Assembly (NCBI RefSeq): GCF_001983165.1
Contig: NZ_MNPU01000042.1
Coordinates: 1-49,003 of the forward strand
From: Pseudomonas gessardii
GTDB taxonomy: Bacteria; Pseudomonadota; Gammaproteobacteria; Pseudomonadales; Pseudomonadaceae
DNA length: 49,003 nt
Direction: 5' to 3'
A model generated the notes under the pieces. That model had not been told where the DNA came from and ran no database searches. It saw nothing but the letters and a program-made list of their open reading frames with translations. The position numbers and the translations under genes are program-made. Positions 7,866 through 15,235 of this stretch are shown here, piece by piece; the stretch's first letter is position 1, and each line of letters begins with the position of its first letter.

Positions 7866-8297
7866 TCAAGGCAGGGTCAGGGCCTTGTTCACCGCCAGCC
7901 AACCATTCACCGCGTCCTCGCCGGCCTCGGCAAAGGCGCGTTGTAGCAGCTTGACTTGCTCGCGCCGCAGGGCGTGTTCGAAGCGCTGGCCTTCCTCGGT
8001 CAAGTGCAGCAGGCGCTTACGTTTGTCGGTGTCCGAGGCGATGCTGTCGACCAGGTGCATTTCCTGCAATTGGCGCAATGGCATATTCAGCGCCTGCTTG
8101 CTCACCCCCAGCAGTTCCAGCAGTTGCTTGACGTTCAAGGCGGGGTAACGGGCGATAAAAAACACGATGCGCTGATGCACCCGGCTCAAGCCCCGGCGCT
8201 CCAGCATTTCATCGGCCTTGGCGGTAAAGGCCTGATAGCCGAAGAAGAACGCTTCCATGGCGGCTTGCTGCGAAGTCTGGTTTTTAAGGTCAAGCAT
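7866..8297 (-). CDS. MarR-family transcriptional regulator
   Basis: This is a 143-residue winged-helix regulator of the MarR family. The recognition region PALNVKQLLELLGVSKQALNMPLRQLQEMHLV (about residues 52-83, longer than can be quoted as one motif here only in name) is followed by the wing DKRKRLLHLTEEG. It is divergent from the aminotransferase gene. One copy of a repeated 20-base palindromic element overlaps its own start codon and a second lies between the two genes, which points to autoregulation and control of the neighbour. The ligand is unknown. A second ATG 13 codons in has no better ribosome-binding site, so I keep 8297. Confidence 0.88.
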   Translation of the reverse strand: MLDLKNQTSQQAAMEAFFFGYQAFTAKADEMLERRGLSRVHQRIVFFIARYPALNVKQLLELLGVSKQALNMPLRQLQEMHLVDSIASDTDKRKRLLHLTEEGQRFEHALRREQVKLLQRAFAEAGEDAVNGWLAVNKALTLP

Positions 8298-8307
8298 ATT
8301 GACGTAT
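8288..8307. promoter_or_regulatory. Candidate MarR operator, copy 1 (overlaps the regulator start codon)
   Basis: GGTCAAGCATATTGACGTAT contains GTCAA-N5-TTGAC. The second copy begins exactly 42 bases further on, which is four helical turns. Confidence 0.6.
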
Positions 8308-8329
8308 CTACCCGGGGCGTCGTAATTTC

Positions 8330-8349
8330 GGTCAACCAGTTTGACGTAT
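8330..8349. promoter_or_regulatory. Candidate MarR operator, copy 2
   Basis: GGTCAACCAGTTTGACGTAT matches copy 1 at every position outside the central spacer. It lies 30 bases upstream of the aminotransferase start, where bound protein would block transcription. Confidence 0.6.
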
Positions 8350-8378
8350 TTCTCCCAGGCTTTGCTACCGGTGATCCT

Positions 8379-9545
8379 ATGGCTTTCTCTGAACGTGTTT
8401 CGCGCCTTAAAAGCTCCTTGATCCGTGAGATCCTCGCGGCGGCCCAGCGCCCGGAGGTAATGTCATTCGCCGGAGGCCTGCCCGCCGAAGCCATGCTGCC
8501 GGCGCTGGATTGGCAGGGCATGCCGCCTGCCATGGGCCAGTACGGCATGAGCGAAGGCGAGCCGCAATTGCGCGAATTGCTGGCGGCCGAAGCGCGAGTG
8601 CTGGGGGTGGCCTGCGAGGCCAGCCAGGTATTGGTGGTTAGCGGGTCGCAGCAAACCCTGGACCTGGCGGCCAAGCTGTATATCGACCAGGGCACGCAGA
8701 TCCTGCTGGAAGGCCCGACCTACCTGGCGGCCCTGCAGATCTTCCAACTGTTCGGCGCCGATTGCCTGACCGTGGAACTGGAAGCCGATGGCCCGGACCT
8801 GACGGCGCTGCGCAGCAATCTGGAACGCCATCGCCCGGCATTCATCTACTTGATCCCGACTTTCCAGAACCCTTCGGCGGTGCGCTACAGCGAAGCCAAG
8901 CGCGACGCCGTGGCGACCCTGCTGGATGAGTTCGGCGTGACCCTGATCGAAGACGAGCCTTACCGCGAGTTGACCTTTGACGGCGCCAGCGCGCGGCCAA
9001 TTGTCAGCCGGCTGCGCAAGGCCAGCTGGATCTACACCGGTACCGTATCGAAAACCCTGCTCCCCGGCTTGCGTGTCGGTTACCTGATCGCCAGCCCCGA
9101 TTTGTTTCCCCATCTGCTCAAGCTCAAACAGTCGGCGGACCTGCACACCAACCGTGTTGGCCAATGGCAGGCCATGCAGTGGATCGGCACCGAGCGCTAC
9201 CAGCAGCACCTGGTGCAACTGCGCAGTTTTTACCGTGAGCGTCGTGATGGGTTCCAGGCGGCATTGCAGCGCCACTTCGATGAATTGGCCGACTGGCAAG
9301 TGCCCCAGGGTGGATTATTCTTCTGGCTGACCTTGAAACAGCCCTTGGATACCCGCACCTTGTTGGCACCAGCGCTCGACCAGGACGTGGCGTTCATGCC
9401 CGGTGAACCGTTCTTTTCCGAGCCAGACCAGCACCATGGGCACCTGCGGCTCAATTTCAGCCACATCGACCCGGCGCGCCTGGACGAAGGTCTCAAGCGT
9501 CTCGCGGCGGTGGTCCGTCAAGCACAGCGCGCGCAAGCGGCATAA
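8379..9545 (+). CDS. PLP-dependent aminotransferase, class I/II (2-aminoadipate/MocR-like)
   Basis: This is a 388-residue fold-type I aminotransferase related to LysN/2-aminoadipate aminotransferases and to the catalytic half of MocR regulators, but without the GntR DNA-binding domain. Visible motifs are MSFAGGLPA near residue 28, VSGSQQTLDL near 88, the EDEPY segment with Asp192, and the PLP-binding lysine K225 in GTVSKTLLPGLRVGYL. The ATG at 8379 is chosen because the upstream part of the frame overlaps the divergent regulator gene. The amino-acid substrate is not predictable. The GST gene starts 10 bases after the stop, so the two form an operon. Confidence 0.88.
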   Translation: MAFSERVSRLKSSLIREILAAAQRPEVMSFAGGLPAEAMLPALDWQGMPPAMGQYGMSEGEPQLRELLAAEARVLGVACEASQVLVVSGSQQTLDLAAKLYIDQGTQILLEGPTYLAALQIFQLFGADCLTVELEADGPDLTALRSNLERHRPAFIYLIPTFQNPSAVRYSEAKRDAVATLLDEFGVTLIEDEPYRELTFDGASARPIVSRLRKASWIYTGTVSKTLLPGLRVGYLIASPDLFPHLLKLKQSADLHTNRVGQWQAMQWIGTERYQQHLVQLRSFYRERRDGFQAALQRHFDELADWQVPQGGLFFWLTLKQPLDTRTLLAPALDQDVAFMPGEPFFSEPDQHHGHLRLNFSHIDPARLDEGLKRLAAVVRQAQRAQAA

Positions 9546-9555
9546 GGGGAGCTTC

Positions 9556-10158
9556 ATGTACAAGGTTTATGGCGATTACCGTTCGGGCAACTGCTACAAG
9601 ATCAAGTTGATGCTCAACCTGCTCGGCATCGCGTATGAGTGGGTGAATGTCGACATCTTGAATGGCGACACACAGACCGCCGAGTTCCTGGCGAAGAACC
9701 CCAACGGCAAGATCCCGGTGCTGGAACTGGAAGACGGCACCTGCCTGTGGGAATCCAATGCGATCCTCAACTTCCTCGCCGACGGCAGCGAATTCCTGCC
9801 CAGCGAACCGCGCCTGCGCACGCAGGTGTTGCAATGGCAGTTTTTCGAGCAATACAGCCATGAGCCGTACATTGCAGTGGCGCGGTTTATCCAGCTTTAC
9901 CTGGGCCTGCCGGACGATCGGCTGGAGGAGTACAAGACCACCCATAAAGGCGGCTACAAGGCGCTGAAGGTCATGGAAAAACAACTGCAAGCCACGCCGT
10001 ACCTGGTGGGCGACCAGTATTCGATTGCCGACATTGCGTTGTATGCCTACACCCATGTGGCCCATGAAGGTGGCTTCGACCTGGGCCCCTACCCAGCCGT
10101 GCAAGCCTGGCTTGAGCGTGTGGCCAGCCATCCCAAGCACGTGCCAATGCTCGACTGA
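9556..10158 (+). CDS. Glutathione S-transferase family protein
   Basis: The 200-residue protein has a thioredoxin-like N-terminal domain (residues 1-77: MYKVYGDYRSGNCYKIKLML, then NGKIPVLELEDG and the glutathione-contacting ESNAIL) and an all-helical C-terminal domain with the N-capping segment YSIADIALYAYTH. The active-site position near S11/N12 fits the Ser/Cys-type classes. It follows the aminotransferase gene by 10 bases with AAGGGGAGC as ribosome-binding site, so the same MarR regulator would control both, perhaps in a detoxification or amino-acid response. The substrate is unknown. Confidence 0.9.
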   Translation: MYKVYGDYRSGNCYKIKLMLNLLGIAYEWVNVDILNGDTQTAEFLAKNPNGKIPVLELEDGTCLWESNAILNFLADGSEFLPSEPRLRTQVLQWQFFEQYSHEPYIAVARFIQLYLGLPDDRLEEYKTTHKGGYKALKVMEKQLQATPYLVGDQYSIADIALYAYTHVAHEGGFDLGPYPAVQAWLERVASHPKHVPMLD

Positions 10159-10174
10159 CACTGCACGGTCTAAA

Positions 10175-10263
10175 TGTGGGAGCGGGCTTGCTCGCGAATG
10201 CACAGGGTCAGTTGATGAATAATTGACTGACACACCGCTTTCGCGAGCAAGCCCGCTCCCACA
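10175..10263. repeat. REPIN between the GST and glutaredoxin-like genes
   Basis: Arms of the type TGTGGGAGCGGGCTTGCTCG face an inverted copy across about 45 bases. This is the GTGGGAGCGGGC subgroup, distinct from the GTAGGAGCGAGC copies. Confidence 0.85.
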
Positions 10264-10281
10264 TTTGGACCGCGTTTTCTG

Positions 10282-10653
10282 TCAGATCGCGGCGAAGCGC
10301 TTATCCAGGTAATCGATGATTACCTTGGAGTCATACATCCAGGTGGTCTGGCCGTTTTCTTCGATACGCAGGCACGGCACCTTGATCTTGCCACCTTGCG
10401 TCAGCAAAGCCTCGCGGTCCTGCTCGTTGTTCTTCGCATCCTTGAGCACCACCGGTACATTCAGGCGGTGCAGGGTGCGGCGCGTCTTCACGCAGAACGG
10501 GCAGGCGTGGAACTGGTACAGGGTCAGGCCCTTGGCCGCTTCATTGACCTGCGCCTGTTGCTCGGCGCTGCGCTGTTTTTTACGTGGGCGGGTCAGGAAA
10601 TCGCCCGCGATGATGACGTGGCCGAGGCCCACTCGAAGTGCTTTGACGAACAT
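10282..10653 (-). CDS. Glutaredoxin-like protein (GST N-terminal domain)
   Basis: This is a 123-residue protein with a short hydrophobic, basic N-terminal region (residues 1-35, LRVGLGHVIIAGDFLTRPRKK) and a thioredoxin-fold domain carrying the redox motif CPFC in LYQFHACPFCVKTRRTL. It also has the cis-Pro segment IKVPCLRIEENG and the YDSKVIIDYLDKRF glutathione-contact region. It probably reduces or forms mixed disulfides with glutathione; the partner is unknown. The N-terminal stretch could anchor it to the membrane. It is a single gene, separated from folE by a terminator. Confidence 0.85.
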   Translation of the reverse strand: MFVKALRVGLGHVIIAGDFLTRPRKKQRSAEQQAQVNEAAKGLTLYQFHACPFCVKTRRTLHRLNVPVVLKDAKNNEQDREALLTQGGKIKVPCLRIEENGQTTWMYDSKVIIDYLDKRFAAI

Positions 10654-10711
10654 GGCTGAAACCTCTTGCCCATGACAGAAGGGGCCGCAGCTTACCTGAT
10701 TTCCACGGGCG

Positions 10712-10741
10712 AAAAAAAACCGGCGATGAATGCCGGTTTTT
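10712..10741 (-). terminator. Terminator of folE (bidirectional hairpin)
   Basis: ACCGGC and GCCGGT pair, with an A8 tract on the left and a T5 tract on the right. On the minus strand it ends folE; it is symmetric enough to work in both directions. Confidence 0.8.
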
Positions 10742-10755
10742 CCTGGCGCCGCCGG

Positions 10756-11301
10756 TTACTTGATCAGGCTGAGAAACTCGCTGCGGGTTGCCGCGTTTTC
10801 GCGGAACTCACCCAGCATCACCGACGTGATCATCGACGAATTCTGCTTCTCCACACCGCGCATCATCATGCACATGTGCTTGGCCTCGATCACCACGGCA
10901 ACGCCCAGGGCACCGGTCACCTGCTGGACCGCATCGGCGATCTGGCGGCTGAGGTTTTCCTGGATCTGCAGGCGACGGGCATACATGTCGACAATCCGCG
11001 CGACCTTCGACAGGCCCAGCACCTTGCCGCTCGGGATATAGGCGACATGGGCCTTGCCGATGAACGGCAGCAAGTGGTGTTCGCACAGCGAGTACAACTC
11101 GATGTCCTTGACCAGCACCATTTCGCTGCTGTCGGAGCTGAACAGGGCACCGTTGGTGACCTCTTCCAGTGTCTGCTCATAGCCGCGGCAAAGGTATTGC
11201 ATGGCTTTGGCGGCACGTTTTGGCGTGTCGAGCAGGCCCTCGCGGGAGACGTCCTCGCCGATTTGGCCGAGGATCTCTGTGTAATTCTGTTCCAGGGACA
11301 T
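10756..11301 (-). CDS. folE: GTP cyclohydrolase I FolE (type IA)
   Basis: FolE converts GTP to 7,8-dihydroneopterin triphosphate, the first step of tetrahydrofolate synthesis. The start at 11301 gives MSLEQNYTEILGQIGEDVSREG and 181 residues, typical of the zinc-dependent family; the frame extends upstream without a better start. The zinc and catalytic region LCEHHLLPFIGKAHVAYIP and the C-terminal AKHMCMMMRGV are intact. It follows the smr-domain gene on the same strand after 67 bases. Pseudomonads often carry more than one GTP cyclohydrolase I gene, so this may not be the only one. Confidence 0.94.
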   Translation of the reverse strand: MSLEQNYTEILGQIGEDVSREGLLDTPKRAAKAMQYLCRGYEQTLEEVTNGALFSSDSSEMVLVKDIELYSLCEHHLLPFIGKAHVAYIPSGKVLGLSKVARIVDMYARRLQIQENLSRQIADAVQQVTGALGVAVVIEAKHMCMMMRGVEKQNSSMITSVMLGEFRENAATRSEFLSLIK

Positions 11302-11368
11302 GAAACTACCTGTGGGATTTTCGCAAAGTGCAAGGGTACGGTGGCCGGCAGATCGCTGCAAGCCTGGG

Positions 11369-11926
11369 TTACTCGTCACGCCCTTCGAGCATCGTGCGCT
11401 TGAGCATCACATACACCGCGCCGGCGCCGCCATGGCGCGGTTGGCAGGAGGTGAAGCTGAGCACTTGGGCATGTTGGCGTAGCCAGGTATTGACGTGGCT
11501 CTTGATCATGGGGCGCTTGCCGTCCAGGCGCACGGCCTTGCCGTGGGTGACGCGTACGCAGCGGATTTCGAACTTGGTGGCTTCGGCAAGGAAGGCCCAG
11601 AGGGTTTCCCGGGCCTTTTCCACGGTCATGCCATGCAGGTCGAGGCTGCCTTCGAACGGGATCTGCCCGGCCTTGAGCTTGCGCACCTGGCTTTCCTGGA
11701 CCCCGTCGCGGGACCACATCAACTCGTCTTCGGGGCCGACGTCAATCACGAACTGGTCCGACAGGCCGTCCACCGTGGTGGCGTCAGTGCGCACCGTGGC
11801 CGCCTGGCGCAGCTTGGCGATCTGCGCGCGGTCGGCCTTGGGTTTGCCGGTGTCGGCGCGGTCGTGCTTGATCGGCTTGACGCCGCGCAGCTCGTTTTTG
11901 AACAGGGAAAAATCGTCGTCTTGCAT
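11369..11926 (-). CDS. Smr-domain protein (Smr/MutS family)
   Basis: This 185-residue protein has a charged, probably disordered N-terminal part (about 1-85) and a C-terminal Smr domain with the signatures DLHGMTVEKARE and VTHGKAVRLDG. Stand-alone Smr domains in proteobacteria act as endonucleases; SmrB of E. coli cleaves mRNA at collided ribosomes. Which role this copy has is not certain. It is transcribed toward folE. Confidence 0.9.
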   Translation of the reverse strand: MQDDDFSLFKNELRGVKPIKHDRADTGKPKADRAQIAKLRQAATVRTDATTVDGLSDQFVIDVGPEDELMWSRDGVQESQVRKLKAGQIPFEGSLDLHGMTVEKARETLWAFLAEATKFEIRCVRVTHGKAVRLDGKRPMIKSHVNTWLRQHAQVLSFTSCQPRHGGAGAVYVMLKRTMLEGRDE

Positions 11927-12002
11927 GTCAGCCTCCGCGAAGGGCGGGCAGTTTACCCAAATCAGCGCGGTTGATGCGGGACAAAACGCTATCAGTGCTC
12001 GA

Positions 12003-12323
12003 TCAATCGTGCTTTTTCATCAGGTGTGAGGCGATGTTCAGCGCCAGTGGTTCACGCATGCGGCGTCGGCAACGGCGCCACAACCAGACGCCCAGCCACA
12101 GGATCAACAGCCCGCCGACTAACAGCACAGCCGCGCCGCCCGGGCTGGTATTGAGTTCGCCCAGCGCGGGCGAGTGGCCAGACAGCGCGGCGCCACCGAC
12201 CAACGAGAGCAGCAAGCCAAACAGCGCGAGCAGCGCGGCAAACACCGCGCCCAGGCGCAAACGCCAGTTGCTCTGGCCCTTGGGGCGCAAGCGACGAGCG
12301 TCAAATCCATCGGATATCTTCAT
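12003..12323 (-). CDS. Small two-helix membrane protein, function unknown
   Basis: The start at 12323 follows a strong GGAGGAAAGG and gives 106 residues (MKISDGFDARRLRPKG). There are two hydrophobic segments (LRLGAVFAALLALFGLLLSL and AAVLLVGGLLILWLGVWLW) separated by a short loop, and Arg-rich ends, consistent with both termini in the cytoplasm. I do not recognise a family. The neighbours (smr, cysteine hydrolase, prmB) give no functional hint. Confidence 0.75.
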   Translation of the reverse strand: MKISDGFDARRLRPKGQSNWRLRLGAVFAALLALFGLLLSLVGGAALSGHSPALGELNTSPGGAAVLLVGGLLILWLGVWLWRRCRRRMREPLALNIASHLMKKHD

Positions 12324-12464
12324 TCCGACCTTTCCTCCAGGGTATCGGCCCTTCGACCGGAAGATAAACAACTTGTTCCGGGCTGGGAGGCAATTGCGGT
12401 AAATGACAGGCTTTAGCGGATGAGCGGGGCCGCAAGATGGCCGCGCCGCTCATCGACAGGGCGA

Positions 12465-13055
12465 TCAGATCAGATCTTGGGTCAAGGCGAGGGTGGCGAA
12501 GTTGTCGGCCATGATGGCCATTTCAGTTTGCTGGACATGTTCGGCGCTGAGGATGCCGCCCTTGTAAGGCAAATCGCGGGTGGCGCAGGCGTCTTCCACC
12601 AGGGTGCAGCGAAAACCCAGGTTCTTCGCCGCACGCACGGTGGTGCTGACGCTGGAGTGGCTCATGAAACCGCAGACGATCAAGTCCAGGGAGCCCAGGT
12701 CCTGCAGGGTTTTTTCCAGTGGCGTGCCGTGGAAGGCACTGGGCAGCAGTTTGCCGATGATGGTTTCGTCGTCTTGCGGTTCCAGGCCAGGAATGAACTC
12801 GCCGCGCTCGCCCTGGGGGTCGAACAGGCCGCCGACGGTACCCAGGTGACGGACATGCACGATCGGGCGCCCGGCCTTGCGTGCGGCGGCGCTCAGTTGC
12901 TTGATGTGTTCTACCGCTGCGTCCATGCCCGACAAGGCGAGCGGGCCGCTCAAATACTCTTTCTGGGCATCGATGATCACAAGGGTCGCGTGGCTCAAAT
13001 TGGCCGGTGCGTAACCGCGACCGCTGAGTTGAAACATCGTCTTTGGAACGGACAT
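12465..13055 (-). CDS. Isochorismatase-family hydrolase lacking the nucleophilic cysteine
   Basis: The 196-residue protein has the isochorismatase/nicotinamidase fold. The catalytic Asp (D29 in LVIIDAQKEY) and Lys (K102 in GKLLPSAFHGT) are present. At the position of the nucleophilic Cys, in the helix GFMSHSSVSTTVRAA, residue 135 is Ser; related amidohydrolases read H-x-C-V-S-T-T there. True isochorismatases such as PhzD also lack the Cys because they use a different mechanism, so this need not be a dead enzyme, but a thiol amidase function is unlikely. Substrate unknown. It is a single gene, divergent from prmB. Confidence 0.85.
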   Translation of the reverse strand: MSVPKTMFQLSGRGYAPANLSHATLVIIDAQKEYLSGPLALSGMDAAVEHIKQLSAAARKAGRPIVHVRHLGTVGGLFDPQGERGEFIPGLEPQDDETIIGKLLPSAFHGTPLEKTLQDLGSLDLIVCGFMSHSSVSTTVRAAKNLGFRCTLVEDACATRDLPYKGGILSAEHVQQTEMAIMADNFATLALTQDLI

Positions 13056-13182
13056 TCTGGGGCTCCTGTGAGTGGGGCTTTTGCGACATTGTCCTCTGGC
13101 TGAGCGGTTCTGTGAATCGCTACTAACGTAAGGTGCGCCGTTGTTGGCCTACAGCCATGTCAAGAGGGGTTGCTGTGTAACA

Positions 13183-13229
13183 GAAAAACCTTGAATCAGG
13201 TTAACACTGACGTGCTGCAAAGGTTTTTC
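13183..13229. repeat. Perfect 10-base inverted repeat upstream of prmB
   Basis: GAAAAACCTT at 13183-13192 and AAGGTTTTTC at 13220-13229 are separated by 27 bases. It lies in the 239-base divergent region between the hydrolase gene and prmB. It may be a regulatory hairpin or chance; nothing else in this gap was recognised. Confidence 0.45.
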
Positions 13230-13294
13230 AGACATCGTCCGTACAGCTTAAGGCTGTTAGAATTGCCAGTCGTTTTTTCCTGGAGCTTGCCCCC

Positions 13295-14203
13295 GTGATC
13301 ACTTCCCGCCTGCGCACCTTGCGCGACCATATCCGTTGGGCTGTCAGCCGTTTCCATGGGGAAGACCTGTTTTTTGGCCATGGTACCGACAATGCCTGGG
13401 ACGAAGCCCGGCAATTGGTACTCGGTGCGCTGCACCTGCCCTGGGAAATTGCCGACAGTTACCTGGACTGCAATCTGGAAGAAGAGGAAGTCGCCCATGT
13501 GCAGCGCTTGCTGCATCGCCGTATCCACGAGCGTGTGCCCACGGCTTACCTGTTGAAAGAGGCCTGGTTCTGCGGCATGTCGTTCATCGTCGACGAGCGT
13601 GTGCTGATCCCGCGCTCACCGATTGGCGAACTGATCGAAAACCGCTTCGAACCCTGGCTGGCCCAGCCGCCGGCACGCATCCTGGACCTGTGCACCGGCT
13701 CCGGTTGCATTGGCATTGCCTGCGCCTACGAGTTCCAGGAGGCCGAAGTGGTGCTGGGGGACTTGTCCTACGAGGCGCTGGAAGTGGCCAACCAGAACAT
13801 TGAGCGCCACGGCGCCGATGAGCGCGTGTACACCGTGCAGGGTGATGGCTTCGACGGTTTGCCCGGCCAGCGTTTTGACCTGATTGTGTCCAACCCGCCG
13901 TATGTCGATGCCGAGGATTTCGCCGACATGCCCGACGAGTACCAGCACGAACCCGAGCTGGGCCTGGCCTGCGGTGATGACGGTTTGAACCTGGTGCGCC
14001 GGATGTTGGCCGAGGCGGCCGATCATTTGACCGAGAAGGGCCTGCTGATTGTCGAAGTGGGCAACAGCCAGGTGCACGTTGAAGCGCTGTACCCGGAAGT
14101 GGATTTCGCCTGGCTGGAATTCCAGAACGGTGGCCATGGCGTATTCATGCTGACGGCGCAGCAGTGCCGGGAGCATCAGGCGGTGTTTGCCTCCAGGGTC
14201 TAG
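13295..14203 (+). CDS. prmB: Ribosomal protein L3 N5-glutamine methyltransferase PrmB
   Basis: PrmB methylates a glutamine of ribosomal protein L3 during 50S assembly, with S-adenosylmethionine as donor. The 302-residue product starts with GTG after TGGAGC. It has an N-terminal helical domain, the SAM-binding loop ILDLCTGSGCIGIACA near residues 127-142, and the catalytic NPPY motif near 200, followed by the PrmB-type extension VDAEDFADMPDEYQHEPELGL. It is upstream of, and probably separate from, the aroC-MFS unit on the same strand. Confidence 0.94.
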   Translation: MITSRLRTLRDHIRWAVSRFHGEDLFFGHGTDNAWDEARQLVLGALHLPWEIADSYLDCNLEEEEVAHVQRLLHRRIHERVPTAYLLKEAWFCGMSFIVDERVLIPRSPIGELIENRFEPWLAQPPARILDLCTGSGCIGIACAYEFQEAEVVLGDLSYEALEVANQNIERHGADERVYTVQGDGFDGLPGQRFDLIVSNPPYVDAEDFADMPDEYQHEPELGLACGDDGLNLVRRMLAEAADHLTEKGLLIVEVGNSQVHVEALYPEVDFAWLEFQNGGHGVFMLTAQQCREHQAVFASRV

Positions 14204-14212
14204 CCCGGTCCA

Positions 14213-14299
14213 TGTAGGAGCAGGCTTGCCTGCGATGGCATCAACTCGGTGTAGCTGATACACCGAGTCGTCTGCATCGCAGGTAAGCCAGCTCCTACA
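14213..14299. repeat. REPIN downstream of prmB
   Basis: Arms TGTAGGAGCAGGCTTGCCTG and an imperfect inverse face each other across a spacer that is itself palindromic (ACTCGGTGTA...TACACCGAGT). It lies between the convergent prmB and the tail-anchored protein gene. Confidence 0.85.
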
Positions 14300-14331
14300 T
14301 TTGAGGTGGTTTGTTCAGTTAAACCGCGTTG

Positions 14332-15135
14332 TCAGCGGTGCGTCGCAATCCAGATCAGCAACCCCGCCTGGAACACGGTAAACGCCACCAGGCAGGTAAT
14401 GGTGAAGCGCAAGCCGCTGTCTTCACGCTTGAACTTGATGACCTTTTCTTCTTCGTGGCGCAGTTTCACTTCCTGTTCCGCCAGGTTCTGCTCGGCCTGT
14501 TGCAGCATCTGCGCCGCTTCCAGGATCTCCACGAACTGCACCTTCTCGGTGTTCCAGCTGTCCAGCACCTCGCTGACCTTGCCCGGTTGTACATGGCCCT
14601 TCAGATGCTGGACATCGGCATAGGCCACGTCAAAACCCTGGATGCGCAAAAAGTGGTCGCGACGCAGGCGCGTGGCCTCGTTCAGCGCGTCTTTGTTTGC
14701 CAGGTCCACACCGTCAACGCGATAGTGCGACCACTTCTTTTTCGCCCACGCGGCACCCTGGGCGACCAGGAAGCGGCCAAGGCCACGGTTCGCCGGTTCG
14801 ATTTCCAGGCTGTTGCCCGGGCCGAAATGCACGCGTTGGGTGGCGTGGTCGACCCAGACATCAAGGTGATTCTGTTCGCGTCGCACCCGTTGGCTGGGCA
14901 ATTGGATGACCATGCGCAGCAGGCTATGGTCCTTGTTGTTGCGTTCGGCATAGCCAAACTGCACAAAGCGCAATGGCCGGGCACCCGTGGCGCGGTCGGT
15001 GGCCAAGGGCGCCAGGCGCAGCATTTTGAAGTGTTCGGCCTCAACCTCCGCCCACGGCAGCGCAGCCGCTGCCGCCGCTTCGGTGTCGGCGGTGGTGTCG
15101 GCGGGAGGTTGCGGTACTGCTTCGGTGTTCGTCAT
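14332..15135 (-). CDS. Conserved protein with coiled coil and C-terminal membrane anchor, function unknown
   Basis: With the ATG at 15135 the product has 267 residues: an acidic, Ala-rich N-terminus (1-30), a folded middle (about 35-180) with many charged residues, a predicted coiled coil (AQMLQQAEQNLAEQEVKLRH, about 200-235), and one C-terminal hydrophobic segment (TCLVAFTVFQAGLLIWIA) that would anchor it with the bulk in the cytoplasm. No family was recognised. The ORF continues upstream to 15288 but overlaps the hydrolase gene, and AGGATC before 15135 supports the shorter form. Confidence 0.75.
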   Translation of the reverse strand: MTNTEAVPQPPADTTADTEAAAAAALPWAEVEAEHFKMLRLAPLATDRATGARPLRFVQFGYAERNNKDHSLLRMVIQLPSQRVRREQNHLDVWVDHATQRVHFGPGNSLEIEPANRGLGRFLVAQGAAWAKKKWSHYRVDGVDLANKDALNEATRLRRDHFLRIQGFDVAYADVQHLKGHVQPGKVSEVLDSWNTEKVQFVEILEAAQMLQQAEQNLAEQEVKLRHEEEKVIKFKREDSGLRFTITCLVAFTVFQAGLLIWIATHR

Positions 15136-15235
15136 TCGGCGCGATCCTGTCCAAGCCCTGCAAGTCGACAGGCTTTTTGCTGTCGACCCTGTGCTTATCG
15201 GCCGTTTTCTCCAGGACTGGAGGGGCAATAGTCGC

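Noticed and set aside
5799..7946. A 715-codon open frame on the plus strand opposite the exporter and permease genes
   Set aside because: The product is a His/Gln/Arg-rich low-complexity sequence, typical of antisense to GC-rich membrane protein genes.
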